From contig JAIOTG010000044.1 in NCBI GenBank assembly GCA_021106995.1, positions 1 to 13,462 on the forward strand: a DNA stretch of 13,462 nt. Direction: 5' to 3'. Below, piece after piece: positions 5,995-12,529 of the stretch (the first letter of the stretch is position 1; every line of letters starts with the position of its first letter). This DNA comes from a bacterium. Its GTDB lineage: Bacteria; Patescibacteriota; Patescibacteriia; Patescibacteriales; JAGXOH01. A program made the position numbers and the translations under genes. Under the pieces are notes generated by a model. The model was given only the letters and a program-made list of their open reading frames with translations, was not told where the DNA came from and made no database searches.

Positions 5995-6564
5995 ATGATT
6001 AATAAAAATTTTATCAAGAAGCTTAAAAAGGACTATATTGCTTCAAATAGCGAAAGAAGGCAAATTATAAGTCTTTCTAATATAATATTACACGATTCTA
6101 AGCGAATTATTTTTACTCTTCACAGAGGAGATATGAAGAAGGCAGAAGATATGTTTGTAAGTGTAGAAAATATTTTAAAAAAACTCGAGAAAAAATTTAG
6201 TTTTAAAAGAATTTCTGATGAGGGTTCATATAGGGCGGGCGTAGAAGAATATGTCGAAGCTAAGATGTTTTATTTTTTAATGATGGGTAAAAAAATTGAT
6301 TCTATAAAAGGTATAAAAATAAATTATGATAGTTATATTGGAGGGATTTGTGATTGTTTAGGTGAGTTGGTGCGTTTAGCTGTAAATAAGGCCTCAAATA
6401 GAGAGTTGGAAGATGTTGTTAAATTAAAAAATACAGTTAATAATGTTATGGCTGAATTGGTTGAGTTTGATATGACGGGTTATCTCCGCACTAAATATGA
6501 TCAAGCTAGAGGTCATCTTCGTAAGATCGAACAAATTAATTATGATGTTAATATTAGAAAATAA
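5995..6564 (+). CDS. Translin/TRAX-family (COG2178-type) nucleic-acid-binding protein
   Basis: This 189-residue, mainly helical protein fits the translin family in length and in the order of its landmarks. These are an N-terminal basic helix with RRQIISLS (21-28), the LHRGD element (42-46), EEYVEAK (84-90), GGICDCLGELVR (116-127) and a C-terminal FDMTGYLRTK...R segment ending in a basic tail. In TRAX, the catalytic partner in the eukaryotic C3PO RNase, the QEYVEA and GxxDLTGELMR segments carry the acidic residues of the active site; the matching residues here are E85, E88 and D120, so nuclease activity is plausible. Family members bind RNA or ssDNA as ring-like octamers. The family is typical of eukaryotes and archaea, so a bacterial copy is notable. 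No export signal or membrane segment is seen. The start has no Shine-Dalgarno and abuts a palindrome. The identification comes from motif recall, not from an alignment search. Confidence 0.72.
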   Translation: MINKNFIKKLKKDYIASNSERRQIISLSNIILHDSKRIIFTLHRGDMKKAEDMFVSVENILKKLEKKFSFKRISDEGSYRAGVEEYVEAKMFYFLMMGKKIDSIKGIKINYDSYIGGICDCLGELVRLAVNKASNRELEDVVKLKNTVNNVMAELVEFDMTGYLRTKYDQARGHLRKIEQINYDVNIRK

Positions 6565-6611
6565 TAAATATATTATATTAAAAATTTTTTGAACGTTGCT
6601 TGAACATTCAC

Positions 6612-7670
6612 TTACTTTATTTTGTCTATTTCTTTTTTAAATTCTTTTAAAATATCTTTTTTCTCTATTAGTCTTTTCTTATCCCCCTTAGTTATAATCA
6701 TGGCTTTTTTCCCAGCTCCCACTACTGCTAAATCTACTTCTCCAGCTTCTCCCGGGCCATTTACGATACACCCCATAACCGCTATTTTAAGCGGTTTTTT
6801 TATATTTTCAGTCATTTTTTCTACTTGAGGAGCAAGTTTAGTTACATTAATAGTAGCGCGAGCACAAGTTGGACAACTAACCATTTTTATACCCCTGTTT
6901 CTTAGGTCTAGGGCTTTTAATATTTCCCAAGCAACTCTTACTTCCTTAACCGGATCGGCGCTTAAAGATATTCTTATAGTGTCTCCAATTCCGTTTAAAA
7001 GTAAATAGCCTAGTCCGATAGATGATTTGATAGTTCCGGAAAATTCAGTACCAGCTTCTGTTATCCCCAGGTGGAGAGGGTAGTCCACTTTTTTTGATAA
7101 TATTTCATAAGCGTCTATAGTTCTGTTTATGTCTGATGCTTTAAGGGCAATTACTAAATTTTTAAAATTATGATTTTCCATTTTTTTAATACTTTTCATA
7201 GCTGATTCCACCATTGCTTGGGCATTAGGAGAGCCGTATTTTTTTAATATTTTTTGATCTAAAGACCCAGCGTTAACACCTACTCTTATAGGTATTTTTT
7301 TTCTTTTTGACAGTTTAATTATTTGCCCTAATTCTTTCTCTGGAAAATTTCCTGGATTTATTCTTAGTTTATCAACTCCTTGGTTTATTGACTCTATTGC
7401 TATTTTAGCTGAGAAATGGATATCAGCTACAAGTGGTATGTTTATGCTTTTTTTAATCTTCCTCAATACTTGGCTTGAAGCGATGTCTGGAACTGCTACC
7501 CTAATAATTTCACACCCAGCTTTCTCTAGTTTTTTTATTTGTTCAATGGTTTTTTTTATGTTTTTAGTGGGAGTATTAGTCATTGATTGTATAGCAACAG
7601 GATTGTTCCCGCCAACTTCTATATTGCCAATTTTTATGATTTTAGTTTTTTTTCTTTTAATTTTTTTCAT
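6612..7670 (-). CDS. ispG: 4-hydroxy-3-methylbut-2-enyl diphosphate synthase (IspG/GcpE)
   Basis: IspG converts MEcPP to HMBPP, the penultimate step of the MEP isoprenoid pathway, using a [4Fe-4S] cluster in the cytosol. The N-terminal TIM-barrel half begins with the family pattern (IGNIEVGGNNPVAIQSMTNT) and includes VADIHF and KLRINPGN. The C-terminal half carries the cluster ligands C266 and C269 (SCPTCAR), C301 (GCIVNGPGE) and E308, spaced as in the short bacterial form. At 352 residues it is that short form, without the extra insertion domain of plant and some other enzymes. It lies directly after ispH on the minus strand, its ATG inside the ispH end (14-bp overlap), so translation is probably coupled; no independent Shine-Dalgarno is visible. 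The two enzymes act consecutively. It converges on the translin-family gene with 47 bp between and no clear terminator. Confidence 0.96.
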   Translation of the reverse strand: MKKIKRKKTKIIKIGNIEVGGNNPVAIQSMTNTPTKNIKKTIEQIKKLEKAGCEIIRVAVPDIASSQVLRKIKKSINIPLVADIHFSAKIAIESINQGVDKLRINPGNFPEKELGQIIKLSKRKKIPIRVGVNAGSLDQKILKKYGSPNAQAMVESAMKSIKKMENHNFKNLVIALKASDINRTIDAYEILSKKVDYPLHLGITEAGTEFSGTIKSSIGLGYLLLNGIGDTIRISLSADPVKEVRVAWEILKALDLRNRGIKMVSCPTCARATINVTKLAPQVEKMTENIKKPLKIAVMGCIVNGPGEAGEVDLAVVGAGKKAMIITKGDKKRLIEKKDILKEFKKEIDKIK

Positions 7671-8505
7671 TTTCGATTGTTTTTAAAAAATTTTTAATTT
7701 TTTCAATTTCCCAATCTGGGGCTGATGTTCCTGAAACAAGGCCGATCGAATTTAATTTTTTTATTTCTTCCACTTTTATTTCCTCTAAAGAATCAACCCA
7801 AAATAATTTTTTATTATTTTTTTCTGTTATTTCTGCTAGACGAGTAGTGTTAGCTGATTTTTTAGAACCAACTACAATAACTCCCTCCACTTCTTTTAAA
7901 ATTTCTCTAAGCTCTCTTTGTCTTTCTGAGACCTCGTTGCAAATAGTATCCAGCCATTTTAGTTTCTTACATTTTTTTTCTAACAATTTTAATAACCTTT
8001 CAACCTTCTCTCTCTTTTTAGTAGTTTGGGCAATTACACCTAGTTTTTCATAAAAGGGTAGATTGTTTATTTCTGTTTCATCCTCTGTTATTATTGCTTT
8101 TTTTCCCGCACATTCTTTTATAACCTTTGTTTCTGGATGCTCTTTTTCTCCAATAATGATAACTTGATAATTATCACGATAAAGTTCCTCTGCTTTTTTT
8201 TGAGCCTTTCTTACTATGGGGCAGGTGGTTATTTTTATGTTTAGATTTCTTTTTTTTCCTTCATCTAATATTTTTTTAGAGACACCGTGGGCCTTTGTTA
8301 TTAGAGTTCCTCCATTCATCTCATCTAAGCTTGAAATAAAATTTACCCCCCTTTTTTTAAATTTATCTATTACTTTTTCATTATGAACAATATAACCCAA
8401 GAAATTCACAGGTAGCTCATCTCCTTTGAGGGCTTTCTGGGCAATTTCGATAGATCTTTTTACTCCAAAACAAAATCCAAGTTTTTTAGAAATTATGATT
8501 TTCAT
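7657..8505 (-). CDS. ispH: 4-hydroxy-3-methylbut-2-enyl diphosphate reductase (IspH/LytB)
   Basis: IspH reduces HMBPP to IPP and DMAPP, the final MEP pathway step, with a [4Fe-4S] cluster. All expected active-site residues are visible: cluster cysteines C12 (GFCFGV), C95 (TTCPIV) and C189 (DTICNE); substrate-binding H41 (VHN), H73 (KAHGV) and H123 with catalytic E125 (EHPE). The C-terminal phosphate-binding elements are SANTTRL and SGTSAPDW. Its 282 residues match a minimal bacterial IspH. The start ATG has a weak AAGAG two bases upstream, and the likely promoter gives almost no leader, so initiation may be near-leaderless. It is the first gene of the minus-strand pair with ispG and is divergent from the transporter gene, sharing a 97-bp intergenic region when the corrected transporter start is used. 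Confidence 0.96.
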   Translation of the reverse strand: MKIIISKKLGFCFGVKRSIEIAQKALKGDELPVNFLGYIVHNEKVIDKFKKRGVNFISSLDEMNGGTLITKAHGVSKKILDEGKKRNLNIKITTCPIVRKAQKKAEELYRDNYQVIIIGEKEHPETKVIKECAGKKAIITEDETEINNLPFYEKLGVIAQTTKKREKVERLLKLLEKKCKKLKWLDTICNEVSERQRELREILKEVEGVIVVGSKKSANTTRLAEITEKNNKKLFWVDSLEEIKVEEIKKLNSIGLVSGTSAPDWEIEKIKNFLKTIENEKN

Positions 8506-8519
8506 ACTCTTAAAATAGC

Positions 8520-8549
8520 AAAATAATACGTTTTTGTAAATTGAGACAA
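8520..8549 (-). promoter_or_regulatory. Possible ispH-ispG promoter
   Basis: Read on the minus strand, TTGTCT (8549-8544) is followed after 18 bp by TATTTT (8525-8520), each a 4/6 match. TATTAT at 8528-8523 is an alternative -10 with a poor spacing of 15 bp. Transcription would start about 8 nt before the ispH ATG. The -35 overlaps that of the divergent transporter promoter. Confidence 0.3.
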
Positions 8550-8569
8550 TGTTTTATATCTGTTATAAT
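8541..8569 (+). promoter_or_regulatory. Consensus promoter of the transporter operon
   Basis: TTGAGA (8541-8546) and a perfect TATAAT (8564-8569) are 17 bp apart, with an additional TG extension at 8561-8562. Transcription should start near 8576. This lies downstream of an in-frame ATG at 8549, which therefore cannot be the transporter start on this transcript. Confidence 0.8.
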
Positions 8570-8602
8570 ATATTTAGGATTAATAAAATCTCTTTTCTTT
8601 GT

Positions 8603-9754
8603 ATGCGTAATTACTTTTTATCAATATCTATTTTATCCGGAACAATTATCGGAGGTGGAATGTTTGCAATCCCATATGTTATAAGCAAGGCCGGAATACT
8701 ATCCCTCTTTATTTATTTACCTTTCTTGGTTTTTGTTCAATTTGTGCTCCACTCTCTTTATGCTGAGATAATATTATCAACAAAACAAAAGCATAGAATG
8801 CCAGGGTATGTTGGCCTTTATTGTAAAAATAAAGCAGTTAAAGATATAACTCTTTTTATTTCTATTGTAGGAAAACACGGCGCGTTACTTGCTTATATTT
8901 TATTGGGAGGAGAATTTTTATACGCCCTATTAAATCCTTATTGGGGAGGTAGTATTTTTCTTTATTCAATAACACTTTTTTTATTAGAATCTATAGTAGT
9001 GCTTTTTGGATTGAAATTAATAGCCAGAGTGGAATTATTCCTCAGTTTTTTTTTGGTTTTTTTGGTTGCTATAATTGGATTTAAGAGTTTCGGATATTTT
9101 TCTGTAAATAATTTTATTATTTTTGATAAAAATTATGCTTTTCTTCCTTACGGAGTTATATTTTTTGCCGTTGGTGGGCAGGCCGCTATCCCTGAAGTTT
9201 GCCGACTCCTTAATAGGCGTAAAGAAAAAATAAAAAGTGCGATATTTTGGGGCACTTTTCTTCCAGCCATTTTAATGACAATATTTGTAATTATAGTAGT
9301 GGGAGTAACAGGCAATGTTACTTCCCCCGAGTCATTAGTTGGATTAAAACTTTTTTTTAATAGTGGCGTTGTAATGTTTTCTTTAATTTTGGGTCTTTTA
9401 ACAATAATAACTTCTTTTTTAGTAATAAGCCAATCACTCAGAGAAGTTTATTGGTGGGATCTTAAAATGAACAGAAAGTTTTCATGGTTAGTAGCCTGCG
9501 GAGTTCCCCTTTTAATATATTTATGTTTACATTTTATAGGAGTTAATAATTTAATTACTAAAGTAATGAGCTTAACGGGCGCAGTTACTGGTGGGATTTT
9601 TGGTTTCATTTTAATTCTTTTATTGTTTAGAGTTAGAAAGGTAAGAGAAATTACCCCCCCCTTAAACACTGGTTTAAGTAGAGGGGTGGCTATCTTATTT
9701 TCTTCAATGTTTATTTTGGGATTAATTTATGAACTTTGGTTTTTTTTCAACTAA
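8603..9754 (+). CDS. Amino-acid permease-like transporter (APC superfamily)
   Basis: A membrane protein of 383 residues with about 11 hydrophobic segments. The first has the unwound glycine motif GTIIGGGMFAIP (13-24), followed by YVISKAG. This is characteristic of APC-superfamily transporters of the aromatic amino acid/AAAP type, so sodium- or proton-coupled amino acid uptake is the likely role; the substrate cannot be told. Another family-like element is the GGQAAIPEV segment in a later helix. The ATG at 8603 is chosen over an in-frame ATG at 8549 because a consensus promoter overlaps 8549 and because 8603 starts right before the first membrane segment. No Shine-Dalgarno is seen. An 8-base C run at 9654-9661 encodes T-P-P before the last helix, which is still in frame. 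The next gene starts 10 bases after the stop, so it probably leads an operon. Confidence 0.85.
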   Translation: MRNYFLSISILSGTIIGGGMFAIPYVISKAGILSLFIYLPFLVFVQFVLHSLYAEIILSTKQKHRMPGYVGLYCKNKAVKDITLFISIVGKHGALLAYILLGGEFLYALLNPYWGGSIFLYSITLFLLESIVVLFGLKLIARVELFLSFFLVFLVAIIGFKSFGYFSVNNFIIFDKNYAFLPYGVIFFAVGGQAAIPEVCRLLNRRKEKIKSAIFWGTFLPAILMTIFVIIVVGVTGNVTSPESLVGLKLFFNSGVVMFSLILGLLTIITSFLVISQSLREVYWWDLKMNRKFSWLVACGVPLLIYLCLHFIGVNNLITKVMSLTGAVTGGIFGFILILLLFRVRKVREITPPLNTGLSRGVAILFSSMFILGLIYELWFFFN

Positions 9755-9763
9755 TATAAGACA

Positions 9764-10261
9764 ATGCGATTTGTTATAATTTCCGATATACACGATAATT
9801 TGGTTAATTTAAAGAAATGCCTAGATTGGTGTATAAAAAATAATATTCAAGAAACTCTTTGTTGTGGTGATGTTACCAACAAGGAGACCTTGGATTTTTT
9901 AATTAAAAAATTTCCCAATCCTATATATTTAGTAGAGGGGAATGTTGAAATTTTTAAAAAAGAGGAAATAGATAAATACAGTGTCGAGGTTTTAAAGTTT
10001 AGTGGAAAATTTAATATTTGGAATATAGGTGGAAAATTAGTCGGGGCTTGCCATGAGCCCTATTTAGTTGATAAGGTCTTAGAAAAGGGAAGTTGTGACA
10101 TAATTTTTTACGGTCATACTCATAGGCCTTGGGAGGAAAAAAAACAAGGAGTTAGGGTGGTAAATCCCGGTACTTTAGGAGGAATGTTTAGCCAGGCTAC
10201 TTTTGCAGTTTATGATACAGATAATGATAAGTTAGAATTAAAAATTTTAAATAATATTTAA
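9764..10261 (+). CDS. YfcE/MJ0936-type metallophosphoesterase
   Basis: This 165-residue protein is a minimal calcineurin-like phosphoesterase. The metal ligands are all visible: D8 and H10 (SDIHDN), D36 (CCGDV), N60 (GNVE), H97 (ACHEP) and H118/H120 (GHTH), followed by the usual NPGTLGG turn. By family knowledge YfcE/MJ0936 proteins are cytosolic, manganese- or nickel-dependent phosphodiesterases that act on model substrates, with the physiological substrate usually unknown. Two sites differ from the commonest form: GNVE replaces GNCD/GNHD and CHEP replaces the HG(H) motif, but the metal ligands are kept. The gene starts 9 bp after the transporter stop without a Shine-Dalgarno and is followed 14 bp later by the IMPase-family gene, so it is an operon member. 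Confidence 0.88.
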   Translation: MRFVIISDIHDNLVNLKKCLDWCIKNNIQETLCCGDVTNKETLDFLIKKFPNPIYLVEGNVEIFKKEEIDKYSVEVLKFSGKFNIWNIGGKLVGACHEPYLVDKVLEKGSCDIIFYGHTHRPWEEKKQGVRVVNPGTLGGMFSQATFAVYDTDNDKLELKILNNI

Positions 10262-10275
10262 AAATTAAAAAATTT

Positions 10276-11073
10276 ATGTTAAATGATTCAATTAGAAAAA
10301 TAGCAATAAAGACAGCGGTTAAAGCCGGAAGGATGCTAGAAAAAAGATTTTTGAATTTTGACAGAAAAGGTGTTAAATTTAAATCTGGTCATGAAATTTT
10401 AACTCTAGCTGATTTAGAGTCTGAGAAAATAATATTAGGAATAATTAAAAAGGAATTTTCTGATCACAGAATTCTTTCCGAGGAATCAGGTGAAAATAAA
10501 AAGGATTCTGACTATTTATGGATAGTCGATCCTTTAGACGGCACCACTAATTTTTCAATGCATAATCCTTTATTTTCTGTGTCTATAGGGATTTGTTATA
10601 AAAATGATATTATTTTAGGGGTTATTTACTTTCCAGTACTTAATGAGCTTTATGTAGCTGAGAGGAATAAGGGTGCTAAAATTTATTGTCCATATAATTC
10701 TAGTCGTGGAAAAAAGATGAAGGTGTCTAATATAAAAGAAGGGAATATTATCAATACTTTTTGTCATGGTAGAAAGATAAGTGATATAAAAAGAGCCAGT
10801 GATTATCACAAAAGGCAAAAACTTGATAATTTTGATTGCCGTCAATTAGGGAGCGCTGCAATTGAGCTTGCTTATGTGGCTTGTGGTCGAGTAGAATCTA
10901 TATTTATTCCGGGAGCTCATTCTTGGGATGTGGCGGCCGGAGTTACTCTAGTTAGAGAAGCGGGTGGACGAGTGAGTGACGCAAATGGAAAAGATTGGAC
11001 CCTTCAGAGTAATGATATTTTAGCAAGCAACGGCTTGGTCCACGATCAAATTTTAAAGAAAATTAAAAAATAA
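10276..11073 (+). CDS. Inositol monophosphatase family phosphatase
   Basis: A Mg2+-dependent sugar-phosphate phosphatase of the IMPase/FIG superfamily, 265 residues as is usual. Motifs are ADLESE (45-50), LSEES with metal ligand E69, WIVDPLDGTTNF (82-93) with D85 and D88, and SWDVAAG (216-222) with ligand D218, so the active site is complete. Substrate cannot be assigned: family members hydrolyse inositol-1-phosphate, fructose-1,6-bisphosphate, histidinol phosphate or PAP. The PLDGTTNF form with the GAHSWD motif is the classic IMPase/SuhB arrangement. In minimal genomes such proteins may serve in NAD(P) or sugar metabolism. It sits between the phosphoesterase gene and the MEMO gene with 14-bp and 3-bp gaps, without Shine-Dalgarno sequences. 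Confidence 0.9.
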   Translation: MLNDSIRKIAIKTAVKAGRMLEKRFLNFDRKGVKFKSGHEILTLADLESEKIILGIIKKEFSDHRILSEESGENKKDSDYLWIVDPLDGTTNFSMHNPLFSVSIGICYKNDIILGVIYFPVLNELYVAERNKGAKIYCPYNSSRGKKMKVSNIKEGNIINTFCHGRKISDIKRASDYHKRQKLDNFDCRQLGSAAIELAYVACGRVESIFIPGAHSWDVAAGVTLVREAGGRVSDANGKDWTLQSNDILASNGLVHDQILKKIKK

Positions 11074-11076
11074 TAT

Positions 11077-12030
11077 ATGGAAGATAAAATTAGAAAACCT
11101 GTGGCGGTAGACAAGTTCTATCCAGGAAAAAAAGAAGAGTTAAAAGATAATATTAAATATTTTTTAGAAAGAGTTGAGAGTGAAAAAATTTTAAATCAAG
11201 TAAGAGCCTTGATGTTGCCTCATGCTTCTTATCTTTTTTGTGGAGAAGTTTTAGGGGAAGGCTACAGTCAAATAGCAGGAGAGTCTCGAAATACTGTTAT
11301 ATTAATATGTAATTCTCATAAAAAATATTTTAAAGGAATAGCCTTAAGTGATAGTAGTCTTTGGGAGACACCTTTGGGTCAAGTCGAAGTAGATCAAGAG
11401 TTGGGAGAAAAATTAAAAAGCGAAGTAGACGATCTTTTTTATAATGATGAAGCCTTTGATGACGATCACACCTTGGAAGTTCATATTCCTTTTTTGCAAG
11501 AATGTTTAATAGAAGGTTTTAGAATATTACCAATTATTTTTGGAGAAGTTAATTTAAAAAGTTATAAAAATTTTTCTGAAAAATTATGTGAATATTTAAC
11601 ACCGGGAGATTTAATAATAGCTTCTAGTGACATGTCGCATTTTCCGCCCTATGAAGAGGCGAATAGGATAGACTTGGAAACCCTAGATATTATTACTAGC
11701 TTAGATTCAGATGATCTGGAAAATTATGTAATAGATATTGAAGAGAAAAATATAACAGGAGAAGAAACTTTATTATGCGGAATAGACGGAGTTAAGACAG
11801 TTATGAAAATAGCCGAGACATTAGAATGGAATAAAGGTAAGGTGCTTAGATATTTAAATAGTGGAGATACGCCAGATGGTGACAAAGATAGAGTTGTTGG
11901 TTATGGTTCGGTCGTTTTTACTGATAAAAATGAAAGAACAATTTTAAACGATAGCGTTTATAATGACATGTCTCGAATTTTAAATTTTAAACAAAGAGCA
12001 ACACTTTTAGAAATAGCTAAAAACTGTTGA
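11077..12030 (+). CDS. amrB: MEMO family protein (AmmeMemoRadiSam protein B-like)
   Basis: Residues 1 to ~300 form a MEMO domain. The family landmarks are KPVAVDKFYPG (7-17), LPHASY (47-52), DDHTLEVHIPFLQ, IIASSDMSHFPP and LLCGIDG. The candidate metal ligands H49, H81 and C234 correspond to the two His and one Cys site of human MEMO1; MEMO relates to extradiol dioxygenases, and its bacterial reaction is not settled. In many prokaryotes MEMO is encoded with an AMMECR1 protein and a radical SAM enzyme (AmmeMemoRadiSam system). The last 10 or so residues (ATLLEIAK) are not MEMO but the start of an AMMECR1 domain, whose remainder continues in the +1 frame. So this frame ends prematurely at the TGA at 12028, inside what looks like a MEMO-AMMECR1 fusion spanning 11077-12529. 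The start, 3 bp after the IMPase stop, lacks a Shine-Dalgarno. Confidence 0.9.
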   Translation: MEDKIRKPVAVDKFYPGKKEELKDNIKYFLERVESEKILNQVRALMLPHASYLFCGEVLGEGYSQIAGESRNTVILICNSHKKYFKGIALSDSSLWETPLGQVEVDQELGEKLKSEVDDLFYNDEAFDDDHTLEVHIPFLQECLIEGFRILPIIFGEVNLKSYKNFSEKLCEYLTPGDLIIASSDMSHFPPYEEANRIDLETLDIITSLDSDDLENYVIDIEEKNITGEETLLCGIDGVKTVMKIAETLEWNKGKVLRYLNSGDTPDGDKDRVVGYGSVVFTDKNERTILNDSVYNDMSRILNFKQRATLLEIAKNC

Positions 12031-12529
12031 GAATTTTATTTCTCTTGGTGATGTTTCAGATTTTAATATAGAAGACGATGTTTTAAATGAAGCAATGGGA
12101 GCTTTTGTTACTTTGAAAAATGATGGAAAATTACGAGGTTGTATTGGTCAAATAGTTCAGACCAAGGATCCTTTATGGAGAGTAACACAGAGCATGGCTA
12201 TTGCAGCCTCTACTCAGGATGATAGGTTTCCCCCTGTAAACGAAAAAGAACTCCCTTTCCTAGAGTATGAAATAAGTGTTCTATCTGTTCCGGAAAGAAT
12301 AGATGATTGGCATGATTTTGAATTAGGTTTACATGGGGTGGTTATAAAGAAAGGAAACAAAAGTGGTGTTTTTCTTCCCAGTGTGGCAAAAGAAACTCTT
12401 TGGAATAAAGAGGAATTTCTTTCTAAACTTTGTTCTATGAAGGCCGGGCTTTCTCCTAACGCTTATAGGAAAGACCCTGAAATAGAAATATATATTTTTA
12501 CTACCGAAACTTTTAGCAGTGAAGACTAG
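12023..12529 (+). CDS. amrA: AMMECR1 domain, frame-shifted from the MEMO gene
   Basis: The +1 frame from the A5 run (12019-12023) reads [14 protein letters not shown], then a good AMMECR1 domain with the invariant LRGCIG motif, DDRFPPV, the HGVVIKKG turn and FLPSVA. The N-terminal helix of the domain (TLLEIAK) is in the MEMO frame, so the two frames together make one domain. No ATG, GTG or TTG lies between 12017 and the ATG at 12095, and starting there would delete the first helix and strand. The +1 frame is closed by TAG at 12014-12016 and the MEMO frame by TGA at 12028-12030, so any switch must occur in that 11-base window. Options are a real one-base insertion, a sequencing or assembly error, or +1 slippage on A-AAA. 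AMMECR1 is a small conserved protein of uncertain biochemical function. The stop overlaps the uvrA stop. Confidence 0.85.
   Translation, partial: TVENFISLGDVSDFNIEDDVLNEAMGAFVTLKNDGKLRGCIGQIVQTKDPLWRVTQSMAIAASTQDDRFPPVNEKELPFLEYEISVLSVPERIDDWHDFELGLHGVVIKKGNKSGVFLPSVAKETLWNKEEFLSKLCSMKAGLSPNAYRKDPEIEIYIFTTETFSSED

Noticed and set aside
6565..6611. Terminator between the translin-family gene and ispG
   Set aside because: TTGAAC occurs twice (6589-6594, 6600-6605) but as a direct repeat; no stable hairpin with a T run could be drawn.
8549..8602. N-terminal extension of the transporter from the ATG at 8549
   Set aside because: A consensus promoter (8541-8569) overlaps this ATG and would start transcription downstream of it. 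The extra residues precede the family's normal N-terminus.
12017..12024. Classical -1 programmed frameshift heptamer
   Set aside because: The bases are TAAAAAC, not an XXXYYYZ heptamer, and the downstream frame needs +1 (or -2), not -1.
12028..12030. TGA read as Gly (alternative code as in some CPR lineages) to join MEMO and AMMECR1
   Set aside because: Reading through in the same frame gives EFYFSW and then further stops, not AMMECR1 sequence; the domain continues only in the +1 frame. No other internal TGA needs recoding in this window.
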